A model generated the notes under the pieces. The model had not been told where the DNA came from, searched no databases, and was given only the letters and a program-made list of their open reading frames with translations. This document shows, one piece after another, positions 38,007 through 48,019 of a DNA stretch of 64,000 nucleotides. Numbering within the stretch: position 1 is the stretch's first letter; every line of letters starts with the position of its first letter. The DNA is from Sisyra terminalis (lineage: Eukaryota > Arthropoda > Insecta > Neuroptera > Sisyridae), in assembly GCA_958496175.1 (NCBI GenBank), contig OY292279.1, forward strand, positions 23,064,001 to 23,128,000, written 5' to 3'. The translations under genes and the position numbers were made by a program.

Positions 38007-38385
38007 ATGAAATTCCCAAACCATTGGGCAACCATTTGTTCTCCACTGCTTCTTAAATTATCATTATGGGTATCTTATAAATTGTCTGGAGTAAACATCA
38101 TACAGCCGATTTTTATGTGTCAATCATTAATGATTCGTGAACAGAAGGGATTTTCTGGAGAACTTCTTCCACATTTACGATATCCTTCGAACATTGCACC
38201 AAGTGACTATCATCTTTTACGATCTTCGTAGCCTTTTCTTAGCGGAAAACTACATGAAACAAAAACGGATATAAAAACAATACTAACTTATTTATTGCTT
38301 CAAAAAATCAATATTTTTTTTCAAATTGGGCAGCATTAAATAATAGACAAGTGGAGAATAATTGTAAAAAAAATGGAGAGTAAAA
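38007..38385 (+). pseudogene. Mariner transposase C-terminal pseudogene
   Basis: One reading frame keeps a recognisable mariner tail. A leucine-proline-H-x-x-Y-x-x-N-I-A-P-S-D-Y-H-L block (about 38160-38215) corresponds to the family's P-Y-S-P-D-L-A-P-S-D-Y-H-L region, with the conserved D of S-P-D-L replaced by N. After a stop codon the same frame continues with a spaced D-I-K-T-x-L, and after a second stop with D-K-W-R-I-I-V-K-K-M, like the mariner C-terminus. Two in-frame stops and no intact N-terminal half make it inactive. Confidence 0.65.
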
Positions 38386-39649
38386 ATACCGTGTCCTATT
38401 TGTTTTTAATTAATTATTCAAATTAAACTAATATTTCATTATTTAATGTCTCAATAAAATACTCTTAATTAATGGATCATATTCTGGGATAAAAAGGGCA
38501 TGAAAATTAGAAGAAAAAAGTTATTATTCTAGACCTATGGGGAGAACTACTTCGGTCTGGTAAATGTCGCCGGTGGCAGGCAACGTGAAAGTATGACTAC
38601 AATCAAACGGGAAATAAAATTTTCCGGCAGACAATTTAATAGATAATACAAAATATAAAAAGAGCCTTGAAAGAGAAGCAAAAAGTTTGTATCTTTTCAT
38701 CTCTTATATCATTACGGATTAACTTGCTCAATCCATCCATAATTTCATTAAATAATGAAAACTATTAAATGAAAAGATTAAGTAAAATTGATTTTTTAGA
38801 AAATTTTCAATGCATAAATTCAAGTACAAGCATCGTTCCTCTTTAATGACAAATCTGAATATGTAATGGGATTAAATTAAATATTTAGAAAGTTTTCAAA
38901 TGTACCGTTACATATTATCTTGCACTCAACAAGGAAGTCACTTTTCAAATCACATGGAAAAAGCTCAAAAGTTCCATTTGTTAATTTCCTGAATTTAATT
39001 ATTTCACTAAAGTAGACCATTTTAACATTAACCTTCAACTTTCTGATAACTTTTACCAATGCTAATTACTTTTCCGGAAGCTTACCTCTGTAAAAGTTCA
39101 ATTACAACTCTCAAAATAAAGTACCTTTTTATAATTATTTTTCACTATAGACGAAAAAATGTATGTGAACTGATCGACGCATGAAAGAAGGTATACCTTT
39201 TTGTTAAAATCAATTTTTTTCTAGGAATAAGGGTCTACACAAATAAGTGCTTGTATTTTATTTACTATATTTAACCATTTTTTTCGACACTTTCGAATGA
39301 AATCGACCATTGGTAGGTTGAAATGACAACAATTAGTTAGTCCGAATATGAAACAATATTATTATATATGATTTTCACTCAAACGTAGTTACTTACATTC
39401 TTTGTTCTCTGTCTTCGGCAACATATAAACCGACATATGGCTATTATTGTATTGATTTGAAATATTTCATTTTAACTCCCTTATTAATTTAAAAAGTTAG
39501 TTTATATTTAAACGAATAGTTAATTCATCGCTAGGAAATGGAAAACTTATTTAAAAAATTTCTTACCTTAAAAGTTACTTCTGATTTTAAAAAGCATATT
39601 TATTATCTCGCGTAGTTGCCATGGTTCATAATGTAGGTGTAAGGCAAGC

Positions 39650-39797
39650 TTTATAAAATACACAGGTGACCTCATGTGCTACGTGACGTATCCAGAAGAA
39701 ATTCGTTCATATCTTCAGACTGATTCAAATTTCAAAATTCTTCGTATGACGTCATTTTTTTTTTCTAATGGGGCAACCTGTGTAATTTATAAACCTT
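39650..39797. repeat. Small MITE with ACACAGGT ends
   Basis: TTTATAAAATACACAGGT at the left (39650-39667) and ACCTGTGTAATTTATAAA at the right (39776-39793) are inverted repeats about 110 bp apart. The interior carries a TGACGTCA palindrome (39747-39754) and no coding sequence. Confidence 0.5.
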
Positions 39798-40619
39798 GGG
39801 TGTAAGGAATGTTAGCCGATTTGGCACATGCGCAGTTGCTTTCTGATTAGTTCAATTTCTAATCGCGTACTTCTTAGTGAACGTAACAGTCTAAATTGAC
39901 TTCCGTAACAAACATCCGTAACCGATTTCCGTAACAAATTTATTTTCTCCTCTCATTCTGTGCCTTAAGAAGTTTAACTTCAAAAAATTAAATTAATATA
40001 TTCAAGTCGGTTTTGTAACAGTTCCGAGAAAACAGCACAAAACATGATTATAGAGAAATATTTACTTGATTCAACAAATGAATTTTTCCTTTCTTTCAAA
40101 TGTTTTCTGAAATATGAATATTAAAAAATAGAGCATATCACACAATTCCGATTGAGAACTTAGAGATTTGTTTCTTTTCCTTCACAAAGCTTTTCATGTA
40201 AAATGTTAAAACGGATTCTTTGATCATGAAATTCTTGCAAGGAGAAAAACTCGTATAAAAAACAAATGTAAGTTCAAATTAGAAAAATAAATGATTTCTC
40301 TTTGTCGTGATTTTTTCTCTACATAAAATATTTTCTGTGTTCATTTATTCTAATACATTATATTTTTGGCAAACGAAGCACCAGCTGGCAACATTTTCTC
40401 CTCTGTATTTTCCATTCATTTCATAAATCTCCCGGTTTCTTTATGATATTATTTTATCCAATTTCTGAATTCAAATTGCAGGATATTTTAAACTTGTTTA
40501 AATAATATTTAACGTTTGCTCTTCGTTATTATATCATATTTTAAAAACAAATTTCAACTAATAATGTGCTTTTTTATTTTATTATAATTTTTCAAGTGTT
40601 TGCTAAATATCATCTTTAT

Positions 40620-41290
40620 CGTTCAAGGAGCCTCTCACCCTCTGCTATGAGTTCCTCTGCACTGCGTCTAGCAATGTTTCTAGTTCCAATTGGTCAGGTT
40701 TGCTTCTGAAACAAATTTCAGTAGACAACCAATTGGATCTTTACGTTTACTTTTCCCAGCTTATGTCCAAGTACCCAAAAGAGATTAAACGGCTTTGAAT
40801 CTTAAATGAGCAGTCAAATATAACGAGGATGGCAGTTTCCTTTCCCCATCGCATTTCCTCCATGCCCTTAATTCAGTATTTATCCCGATAGTTTAAATCA
40901 ATACTTTCTAAAAATCGGTATCCTATTAATAGACATACCAGTGTTCTAATATCTTTCCTTTCTCGGTGTAGAAGATCTTTCAGAGATTTCTATATCAATC
41001 CAGGATTTTATTTGCTCATTTTGAGTCAATTTGGCTGTTTGATTTAGTCCTATTCCCATCAGTACACCTATAGCCGGTTCTGGATTTTTAAATGGGCATA
41101 CTTGAATCTCTTTCCAAGCCCATCTGCCTCTTCATTACCATTGATACTAGAATGGCTCTAATACCTTGACAAATGTTAGCTTATTAAAAGTTGTCAATTA
41201 GGTGAAGGGTGTTTTGTTTCCCAGACCATTGTGACATTTGCCTAGTGAGATTCGATCGCTTTAATTGCGGCTTGGCTACCCAAGAAAAAA
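40620..41290 (-). pseudogene. Decayed RNase H/C-terminal region of a LINE
   Basis: Reading the minus strand from 41290, two frames together show a non-LTR RNase H domain: a G-S-Q-A-A-I-K-A-I-E-S block (normally D-S-Q-A-A), H-S-S-I-N-G-N-E-E-A-D-G-L (normally P-G-H…G-N-E-x-A-D), and then the linker expected after RNase H. A leucine-rich C-terminal zinc-region remnant (L-L-I-G-Y…) follows. Many stops and frameshifts are present. It differs in sequence from the young LINE at 59.5-64 kb, so it is a different, older family. No RT domain was recognised next to it. Confidence 0.6.
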
Positions 41291-41520
41291 CTTATCCTTT
41301 AATAAAGATATTGAAAGTATTTTAGAAAAATATTTATTTCGTATTGCGCTTTTTGGGTCATAAAATTCTGTTTTAATACAAAACATTGTTTGAACCGCCC
41401 CATAATCTATAATAGATATAATGCATGATCAAAAAATAATTTTAAATGTTTTATAAATGATCTAAATTCATATTAAAACAAAATATAGCAGTTAATTTTT
41501 AACTTTACTTAATAAAATTT

Positions 41521-41960
41521 TAAAAATATTCATTTAAAAATGCAAAAGGCCGTTTGATTCATAACGCCTAAAACGAAATTTTATTGGTCCGATATTAAAA
41601 TAGCGTCACAATACGAAACCTCAAAATCCCATTACCGTTTTCCTATGACAAATGTTATGTACTTTAATACAAAGGGAAAGTTGTTTAAATCGGTCAAACA
41701 TTATGTTACTGATTTTAACCATTTACAATCTGCACAGCCTCTATTCCCAAGGAAAAAATTGGTAGTAATTTTTGGGTCATAAAAATATTTGAAATATTGT
41801 AAAATGTCAAAATTTGTGTAAACTATTTATGTTTCTAAGGTAACCGTTCATATTTTGGTTTCAATACGCGTTCTAATGCGTACTGTGACGTAATAGTAGT
41901 CTCATAGCTCCACACCCATCGTTTTTGAACTCAAATTTGCTTATTGAGATTAAAATGTTT
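41521..41960. repeat. Repeat B, short copy
   Basis: This 440-bp version contains both ends found at 33290-33430 and 34900-35090 in the same order, and so shows them to belong to one element. It contains the weakened motifs AGCGTCAC and TGTGACGTAAT where the other copy has TGACGTCAC. It is non-coding. Confidence 0.45.
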
Positions 41961-42590
41961 TTATTAGTCAAATTACCAGTTTTTCATAATTAAAAATTTG
42001 TTTCCTCATATAAATAATGTACTTTATTGATATAAAAATATGTATTTGGTCTATTAGGCACATTGATGTAGTGCAACACTAGTGGCCTAACTAAATTTTT
42101 TAGACCCATTATCAAACTCCAACTACGTGCCCCTACTAACATATCAATTGTTTATACAACTGAAAATATTTTTTCGTCAATAATAAAATATCATTAAATT
42201 TATTAAAAAAGGGAATGTTATGTTATGTACTTTAATACAATTTTGAAAAGTTTCATTTTCCATAAATTTTTTAATTGTCCCATAAAGCACAAAAAAAAAC
42301 TCGACATACTGGAAATATTGTCATTATGATGTTATTTACTGTCATATCAAATAGTTAAGTAATTTTTAATTTAGCAATTTTAATTAAATATTTTACTATT
42401 TTAAAGTATTAATAATAAATAAATATTTTTAAAGGGACCCTCTAAAGCTGGGAGCCCGAAAGCATTGCTTCCAGTCATTTCTCTGAAGCTACACCACTGT
42501 GTAATATTGTTTTTTTGTTTTTTGTTTTTAATTTTTATATTCCATTAATATTTTTTACAAATTTTAAAATCTGCAGGTCTTATGAATTAT

Positions 42591-42805
42591 TAAATGAAAA
42601 CGAATCCGGTGAAAAGACCACAGATAACAGTTTCGACTATTAATTCACGTATGCGACGTTTTAACGGTCTCATTCCGATATACCTGAGATGATAGATCCT
42701 GATGATACCTGATGATGTCGGAATGAGACCAACAAAACGTCGTATACATGAATAAATAATTGAAACTATTATCTGTGGTCTTTTCACCTGATTTCTTTTC
42801 ATTTA
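42591..42805. repeat. Hairpin element with hammerhead-like sequence (family 3)
   Basis: Two ~90-bp arms are inverted copies: TAAATGAAAACGAATCCGG-type left end and CCTGATTTCTTTTCATTTA-type right end. Both include GAAAAGACCACAGATAA, GTCTCATTCCGA and an ACGTCG block. The centre has repeated CCTGAGATGAT/CCTGATGATACCTGATGAT. The arrangement resembles that of the 44140-44576 element. No protein is encoded. Confidence 0.6.
42705..42750 (+). ncRNA. Degenerate hammerhead-like motif
   Basis: CUGAUGA (42709-42715) is followed by GUC…GAC (stem II-like) and a purine-rich AACAAAACGUC in place of GAAACGUC. The upstream AUAC can pair with GUAU after the GUC triplet (stem I). The GAAA is changed and there are extra bases, so this copy is probably inactive. 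Confidence 0.35.
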
Positions 42806-43759
42806 TTCATTAACAAATTAGCATTTTTATTTTACTTATTTTTGGGCGAAAATATTATATTAAGTTTGTCCACCCCTGGTCAAGCTAATCATCAGCTCCA
42901 TTCATATAAAAACATCGAATTTTTCACAATCAATTGGCATTTTCACCACAAAACAGCGAATACTAAGTTGTGCATCGAATATTATTATATGGTTTTATTT
43001 TCATCAAATCCATAGAAAAATGAGTACTAACAATTGACTTCAACAATACAAATACGGAACAACAGCGAATCATTGTCATCAGTTTAATTAACTAAACATT
43101 CCAAAAAGCTATTGAAAATTTCATCCTAAATTCCGTTAAAAACTTTCTATTTAAATTTCATTATTTAAAAGATAATTTAATCAATAGGGTTATTCAACAA
43201 AATATTATTTAGGTAGTTTAATGCAATAACAATATCCATGGGGACAATGTAGGACATTTTATTTTATTCAACCCAAATTAATTTAATTCATTTGCGCTTT
43301 ACGGCCACTATTGGAAATTTAATTGGATTTGCTTAATAAAATATTTCAGTTTTTGTTCTATTAATTATGATAGTTGAACATACATAAATAAGTGCGAATA
43401 ATTTCCCATTTTCCTGCTTAAAAATCGTTTTTATTGTATCAACGACTGTAGGGGTCGCTTTCGTGCAAAAATTGTAACACATATTTACAATTGAAGTATT
43501 CAATGAAGCACGTATCAAATAAAATATGTTTATGAGATCTTTGTAGTGAATTTATGGCACTAGCATGTAGAAAACGAGACGAGCTTATTCGAAACGTTTT
43601 GAATTGGCCGGAAGTAAGCTGTCCGTTACATCCGGGCCTCCACTGTTAAATTGTTGTGTGAATGATGGCTGGGTTCGAATTGTGTATAGACCAAGCACAA
43701 CAAATAATATACTTGCCCTCATAAACTATACAATTGTAATCGTTATACTTTCATTGCAG

Positions 43760-43881
43760 TACCTCCCAGTGTGCGACTGAGTCCAGCCAACGGTCAAATT
43801 ACCGCGCGCAAAGGCAGCACTGTAACCCTCGAGTGCAAAGCCTCCGGGAATCCTGTTCCAAGCATCCGTTGGGTTCGCAAG
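43760..43881 (+). CDS. klg: Ig-superfamily adhesion protein, exon encoding the N-terminal half of Ig domain 2
   Basis: This 122-bp exon has acceptor TTGCAG and donor GTTTGT (a weak donor). It completes the split valine codon from the previous exon and encodes 40 further residues: P-P-S-V-R-L at the interdomain linker, G-S-T-V-T-L-E-C-K-A-S-G-N-P (Ig strand B cysteine and the G-N-P turn typical of I-set domains), then I-R-W-V-R-K (strand C tryptophan). It enters in phase 1 and leaves in phase 0. The continuation in the next exon supplies the rest of the domain. The combination of linker and second-domain sequence is what supports a klingon/lachesin-type assignment rather than a generic Ig protein. 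Confidence 0.88.
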
Positions 43882-44302
43882 GTTTGTTCACAATATCGTA
43901 TTTTCTGCTTTATCCTTACCCTCTTAAACTTCTCTTTGTGATTTTAATACTTCATGGCCAGGGACGGCGCGTAAGTACAAGGCGCCTTTATGTTTACAAT
44001 ATATAAAAATATGTCGCTACCAAAACTTTACGCCAAAATCAAACAAAAATTATTGGGTTACTTACACATCTATAAAATTTTGTAGAAAAAGGAAAGAAAT
44101 CAATATCTAAATTTGTGTTTTGAACTAAACTATTTTAAAATAAGATTTTTTGGCTGACTTTGAACAGTTATACTGTGTATACAATATATAGAATATATTG
44201 CGGTCTAATTTATGTAGTATAATTTAATATAATAATATATAAAAATCATGCCATAAACATAAATTTGATCAGAAGTTCAAACAAAAATATTCGTGACGTT
44301 TT

Positions 44303-44350
44303 TGCCCAGATACGTATTTCGATTGCCAAGCAATCTTCCTCAGTGGTCAT
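44303..44350 (-). ncRNA. Hammerhead-ribozyme-like motif, left arm (core intact)
   Basis: Read on the minus strand: core CUGAGGA (44343-44337; position 7 G, allowed), one extra A, stem II GAUUGC/GCAAUC with a UUG loop, GAAA (44320-44317), then UACGUAUC. Stem III is the self-complementary AUACGUAU with no loop, which would put cleavage after AUC and suggests action as a dimer. Stem I pairs CCA with UGG. All elements of a type I hammerhead are visible; activity is not proven. Confidence 0.55.
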
Positions 44351-44400
44351 CAATGGTGATGATTTACAAAGCAGTTACGCAGTGATCCAAACTACTTGAT

Positions 44401-44445
44401 GACCACTGAGAAAGGTTGCTTGGCAATCGAAATACGTATCTGGGC
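44401..44445 (+). ncRNA. Hammerhead-like motif, right arm (core mutated)
   Basis: This is the inverted partner of the left-arm motif. Stem II is GGUUGC/GCAAUC with one G-U wobble, and GAAA, UACGUAUC and the CCA/UGG pairing are kept. The core reads CUGAGAA instead of CUGAGGA, so the invariant G8 is an A and the copy should be inactive. Confidence 0.45.
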
Positions 44446-46849
44446 AAATACGTCACGAATAGTTTTGTTTGAACTTCAGATCAAATTTATGTTTATGTTA
44501 TGATTTTTATATATTATTTTAATCAATTATACTACATAAATTGGACCGCAATATATCCTATATATTGTATACACAGTAAACTATTTTAAATATCAGATAA
44601 TTTCGCCATAAATTTATCAATAACTGGAGACCAAATTGGTCCAAAGGCAAACACTTCTTAATTTCTAAGTTTATTTTCAAAATGAATGGAAAACTATTAA
44701 AAATATTCATACTTAAGATTACAGATTTATCGTTTTGCATACAAACATTTTTTTACTCAATATCTATAGTTAAGTCTAGTCAATTAAACGCCTTTATTTA
44801 ATCTTTCAAATGTTGTAACTTGTAAGAATAATCATTTTTTTTAAAGTTTTTTTTTTCCCAGTAACCTTTATCTTTTTCTGCTTCTTTTCTGCCGGTGCAC
44901 TTAACCTTCCCGTTATAGCGTTAAAAAAACGTATGATACGGTGATTTATATTAAGTGCACCGTAAAAGAATGTCATTTTCAAACCAACAGTCATTCAATT
45001 GTCATTTATCTGCTTATAAGTTATTTCAATGTAGTACTAAAGACATTTTATGATTAGAGTAATTTATCAACTTGGTAAAACTTACGAAATATTTTTTATT
45101 CCAAAATCTATATTGAAATGGTAGGACCAAAACCCCGATAGAATATAAATTTGGTATTGTATGCTCATCGAGTTTCACAGGATAGCAACGCAAAGTTGTT
45201 AGTAAAAACATTTTCAATATTTATCTATGTGCATCAGATTTTCATTATTGCCAAATGAGTTTTTTTATGTTCAAGTTCGATAAGTTCCATTTTTCCAACC
45301 AGTACCAACAAAATATGACAAAAAATTTGACCAATGAAAAGTTAAATGGGAAATGATGCCAAATTTATGCCAAAAAGTTGAAGAGATATCAAATAATCAA
45401 TCAATCTTAATCGATCGGCCAAATACCCACAAGTACGCAAGAACTGTTAAGAGATAAAATTTTATGCTGCAACACGGTAATGGAAAACCCTCTGTAAAAG
45501 AAAAGCTCTGGAAAAAACTAATAAATTAAAAGGGAGGTGATATTACCGTACCCACTGTAGCCGTCCAAAGTTATTTCATCCGATTTTTATTTATTTCAAT
45601 CGTTACCATATTAACTAAGTGGTAAAAAAATTGAAAACTTAAGTGATGTTCAAAATGTAATTTTTTTGATATTGTCTTTAGTAATCAATTGATTTTTACT
45701 AATATGACATTCAAAATTTGCACACTAGATGTCTTAACATTGATACTATCAAGGCTGATTATATCATTGATTGTTTCATAATATTTATCGAATAACAAAC
45801 ATTAATTGTAACTGCAGATAAGTCATTCTGTTTTATGGTAAGTTGAATTACTAGTTTTGCTAAAAAAGCGAAACACTAATCCAGCTTATAGTTGTGCAAC
45901 TCTTTCGCATACAGAAGCAGTTATGTAAAAATACTAGCGATTATGTGAAATGGCTACTTTTACGGCTGCTATCTACTACAAAAAATTTAAGCATAGTTTT
46001 AACCATTTAGAAAATTATGCAAACCTGAGTCATATCCTTGGAAGTAATTTTATAATAGTTTGAGTGAATTAAGCAACGGTGAATATATGAAAGTATATCA
46101 CGCCAGTTCCCAATCCATAAGATCACATTATATTTCTGACACTAATAAATTACTCTGGTGGCGAAGCATGCGTTTTCGCCACCTGATATCGACTGGAAAT
46201 ATTCCGCCCTTTAATTTAAGTAATATTCAAAAAAAATGGTAAAAATCAAATCACCTTTAAATTCTTTAACTATTTTTGAAAATATATTGTTCGTGTTTTT
46301 TTAAAAAGTAAGATCTTTTACGGAACTTTCAATGTCAGCATAGCGCCTCATTTTTACGTGCCGCCCAGGGCCATAATCCCCCCGGTACCCAACATGTTAC
46401 GCTACTGAGTTACTCATTGGCGAAACTCATTTTCTAACCTGTTTTTATTTACAGTTTTGGTAAGGATTTTTTCTATGTTTTTTCTCGATGTACCATCTGT
46501 TATCAAAAATGAAATTGAGATTTTTCATTTTCTATATTTTAACCAATCCTAAAGGTATATCTTTATAAAACATCAACGGGAGATTAACTCTTCATGAAAA
46601 ATGAGTAATAAATTAGTTTAATCATTTATTTGAATTGTTAATTACATTTTCAAATAATTAATGAACGTAAACTACATATTCGAGGCACTTTTGTGCATAC
46701 GTAGCGGTCTGGTTTGCAGATTTTTGATGCTCATTTATATTTTCTTTTGCAGTTTCTTCCGATGACAAAAAACCTTTTTAATGCATAAAATAATATAAGA
46801 CAATAACCTAATTTCGGTACGATTAAAAAGTTATGGGTTGTTGTTTTAG

Positions 46850-47003
46850 GACGGAGGGAGTCTAGGGAATGATCAAAAGGTGCGTGAAGGATTTGGGCTC
46901 ACAATCGATCATGTGGACCGACATCAAGCCGGCGTATACCAATGTACAGCTGACAATGGCGTTGGGGACCCAGTTACAGTTGATATGCAGTTACATGTTT
47001 TAT
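46850..47003 (+). CDS. klg: Ig-superfamily adhesion protein, exon encoding the C-terminal half of Ig domain 2
   Basis: This 154-bp exon has acceptor TTTTAG and a strong donor GTAAGT at 47004. It starts in phase 0, matching the previous exon, and encodes 51 residues beginning D-G-G-S-L-G. It includes L-T-I-D-H-V-D-R-H-Q-A-G-V-Y-Q-C-T-A-D-N-G-V-G-D (strands E-F-G with the second Ig2 cysteine) and ends V-D-M-Q-L-H-V-L plus the first base of a split codon (phase 1). The next exon, which should begin the Ig3 linker, is beyond 64000. H-Q-A-G-V-Y-Q-C-T-A-D-N-G-V-G-D is a conserved string in insect klingon-type proteins, in my recollection of the family. No stop, frameshift or missing cysteine is seen, so the gene looks functional. 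Confidence 0.88.
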
Positions 47004-48019
47004 GTAAGTATTTACTCAGAACTTAAGTAAATATTTTCTCTTACCTATTGACTTCTGTAGCATCCCTTTAAGCTGCTTCAAGCTATGCAAACAATTTTTT
47101 TCCACAAATAAAACAAAAAAATGTTTCAATTAGTTTCTGTTTTATCCACGACCCTTTTTTCCACACTTATAAAATAAGTGTATTAAAATAAAATTTAAAA
47201 TTTCCTTTTAATTTCGTTAGCTCAAATCTTAATTATAAAATGTATACTAAAATATAAGAAACCGAGATCACTGTACCTTAAGCGTGTGCATAAAGCGTAA
47301 GAATTGGTTTGTAGCTTTTCTAAGAACTAATAAGAAATTTCTTGTTTCATTCTACTTAACTCTTTTACTGCTTGAGCGTTTACTAGACAAAATAAATAGA
47401 TTCATGCACAAAGTAAATGAGAATTAAAGTTAAAGAAAAACAAAGAAAATTATTTTGAACAAGCTTTCTTGTTGTTACAAGTTACATTCTAGCTGCTACA
47501 AACATAAGATGTACTTTCTTCAAAAATAAATAAATACCTTCAATACTCTTTAGTACTTTTGTAAAATATAATATTGGTATGTTGTTCTGAAAAGGTGAAA
47601 TGTAAATAGTCATTGGAACCGTGTTTCTCAACGTGAGACGCATACATTATATCTTCCACTGAGTATACTAGGAACTGGGAAGTTTCGCTTTCTTGGTTGA
47701 ATGATATGTCATTAGATTTAAGCAAATAGTTCATCCGCGGTTGAAATTTAAATGAATTCTAGTGGTCTAGGAGTTAAAGAGTTAAATACTAATACAATTC
47801 AACCCTAAAAAGTAAATTATCATCAGAATTATTCAAAAATAATTGAGGCTACGCATGTCAATCTAAACGATCACAAAAAGCTCATGGATCTCTATAGTAC
47901 ACTTTGGTTGAAATGTTCCATTTGGTTGAAATATTCACCTGATAAAATATAAAGATAATAAACTAAATGTTCTTTCTGCATTTAAATCTACTAATTTTTT
48001 ACACCTACTGATAAACGAG

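Larger units (their letters stand above)
1082..43759 (+). other. klg: Giant (42.7 kb) intron between the Ig1 and Ig2 exons
   Basis: The intron starts GTAAGG at 1082 and ends in a pyrimidine-rich tract plus TTGCAG at 43754-43759. It is phase 1. I find no further exon of this or another host gene in it; reading frames longer than 60 codons here are explained by repeats or have no recognisable domain. The recognisable content is transposable elements, listed separately. Long intervals with nothing I can name are roughly 1.1-4.3, 4.8-6.5, 7.8-11.5, 12.2-17.2, 18.7-20.6, 21.2-23.1, 23.8-26.3, 27.3-29.0, 29.3-31.0, 31.3-33.2, 35.1-37.9, 38.4-39.6, 39.8-40.6 and 42.8-43.7 kb. Confidence 0.75.
44140..44576. 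mobile_element. Foldback Penelope-derived element with two hammerhead motifs and 14-bp target duplication
   Basis: Two 180-bp arms (44173-44352 and 44397-44576) are inverted copies, about 90% identical by eye, around a 44-bp spacer. The insertion is bracketed by the exact direct repeat TAAACTATTTTAAA (44126-44139 and 44577-44590). Each arm carries a hammerhead-like cassette. The arms have no protein coding capacity, so replication would depend on enzymes supplied elsewhere, presumably by a Penelope-like element. A 33-bp stretch next to the left repeat has no partner on the right. Confidence 0.65.
43955..46374. mobile_element. Non-autonomous DNA transposon with ~35-bp TIRs
   Basis: The left end CATGGCCAGGGACGGCGCG…TAAG…AGGCGCC and the reverse complement of the right end, TATGGCCCTGGGCGGCACG…TAAA…AGGCGCT, match over about 35 bp. 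The CAGGGACGG-like start is reminiscent of hAT ends, but no 8-bp target duplication was found. Nothing resembling a transposase remains inside. It contains the later hairpin insertion at 44140-44576 and a 12-bp perfect inverted repeat at 44893-44962. Confidence 0.5.
43882..46849 (+). other. klg: Intron between the two Ig2 exons (3.0 kb), mostly transposon
   Basis: This phase 0 intron has donor GTTTGT and acceptor TTGTTTTAG at 46841-46849. About 2.4 kb of it lies between inverted repeats (about 43955 and 46374), so the ancestral intron may have been near 0.5 kb. A perfect 9-bp hairpin, GGTGGCGAA/TTCGCCACC, is at 46157-46183. No other coding sequence is recognised. Confidence 0.7.

Noticed and set aside
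43560..43720. GGGTTCGAATTGTG before exon 2
   Set aside because: It resembles a tRNA box B, but nothing else tRNA- or SINE-like surrounds it.
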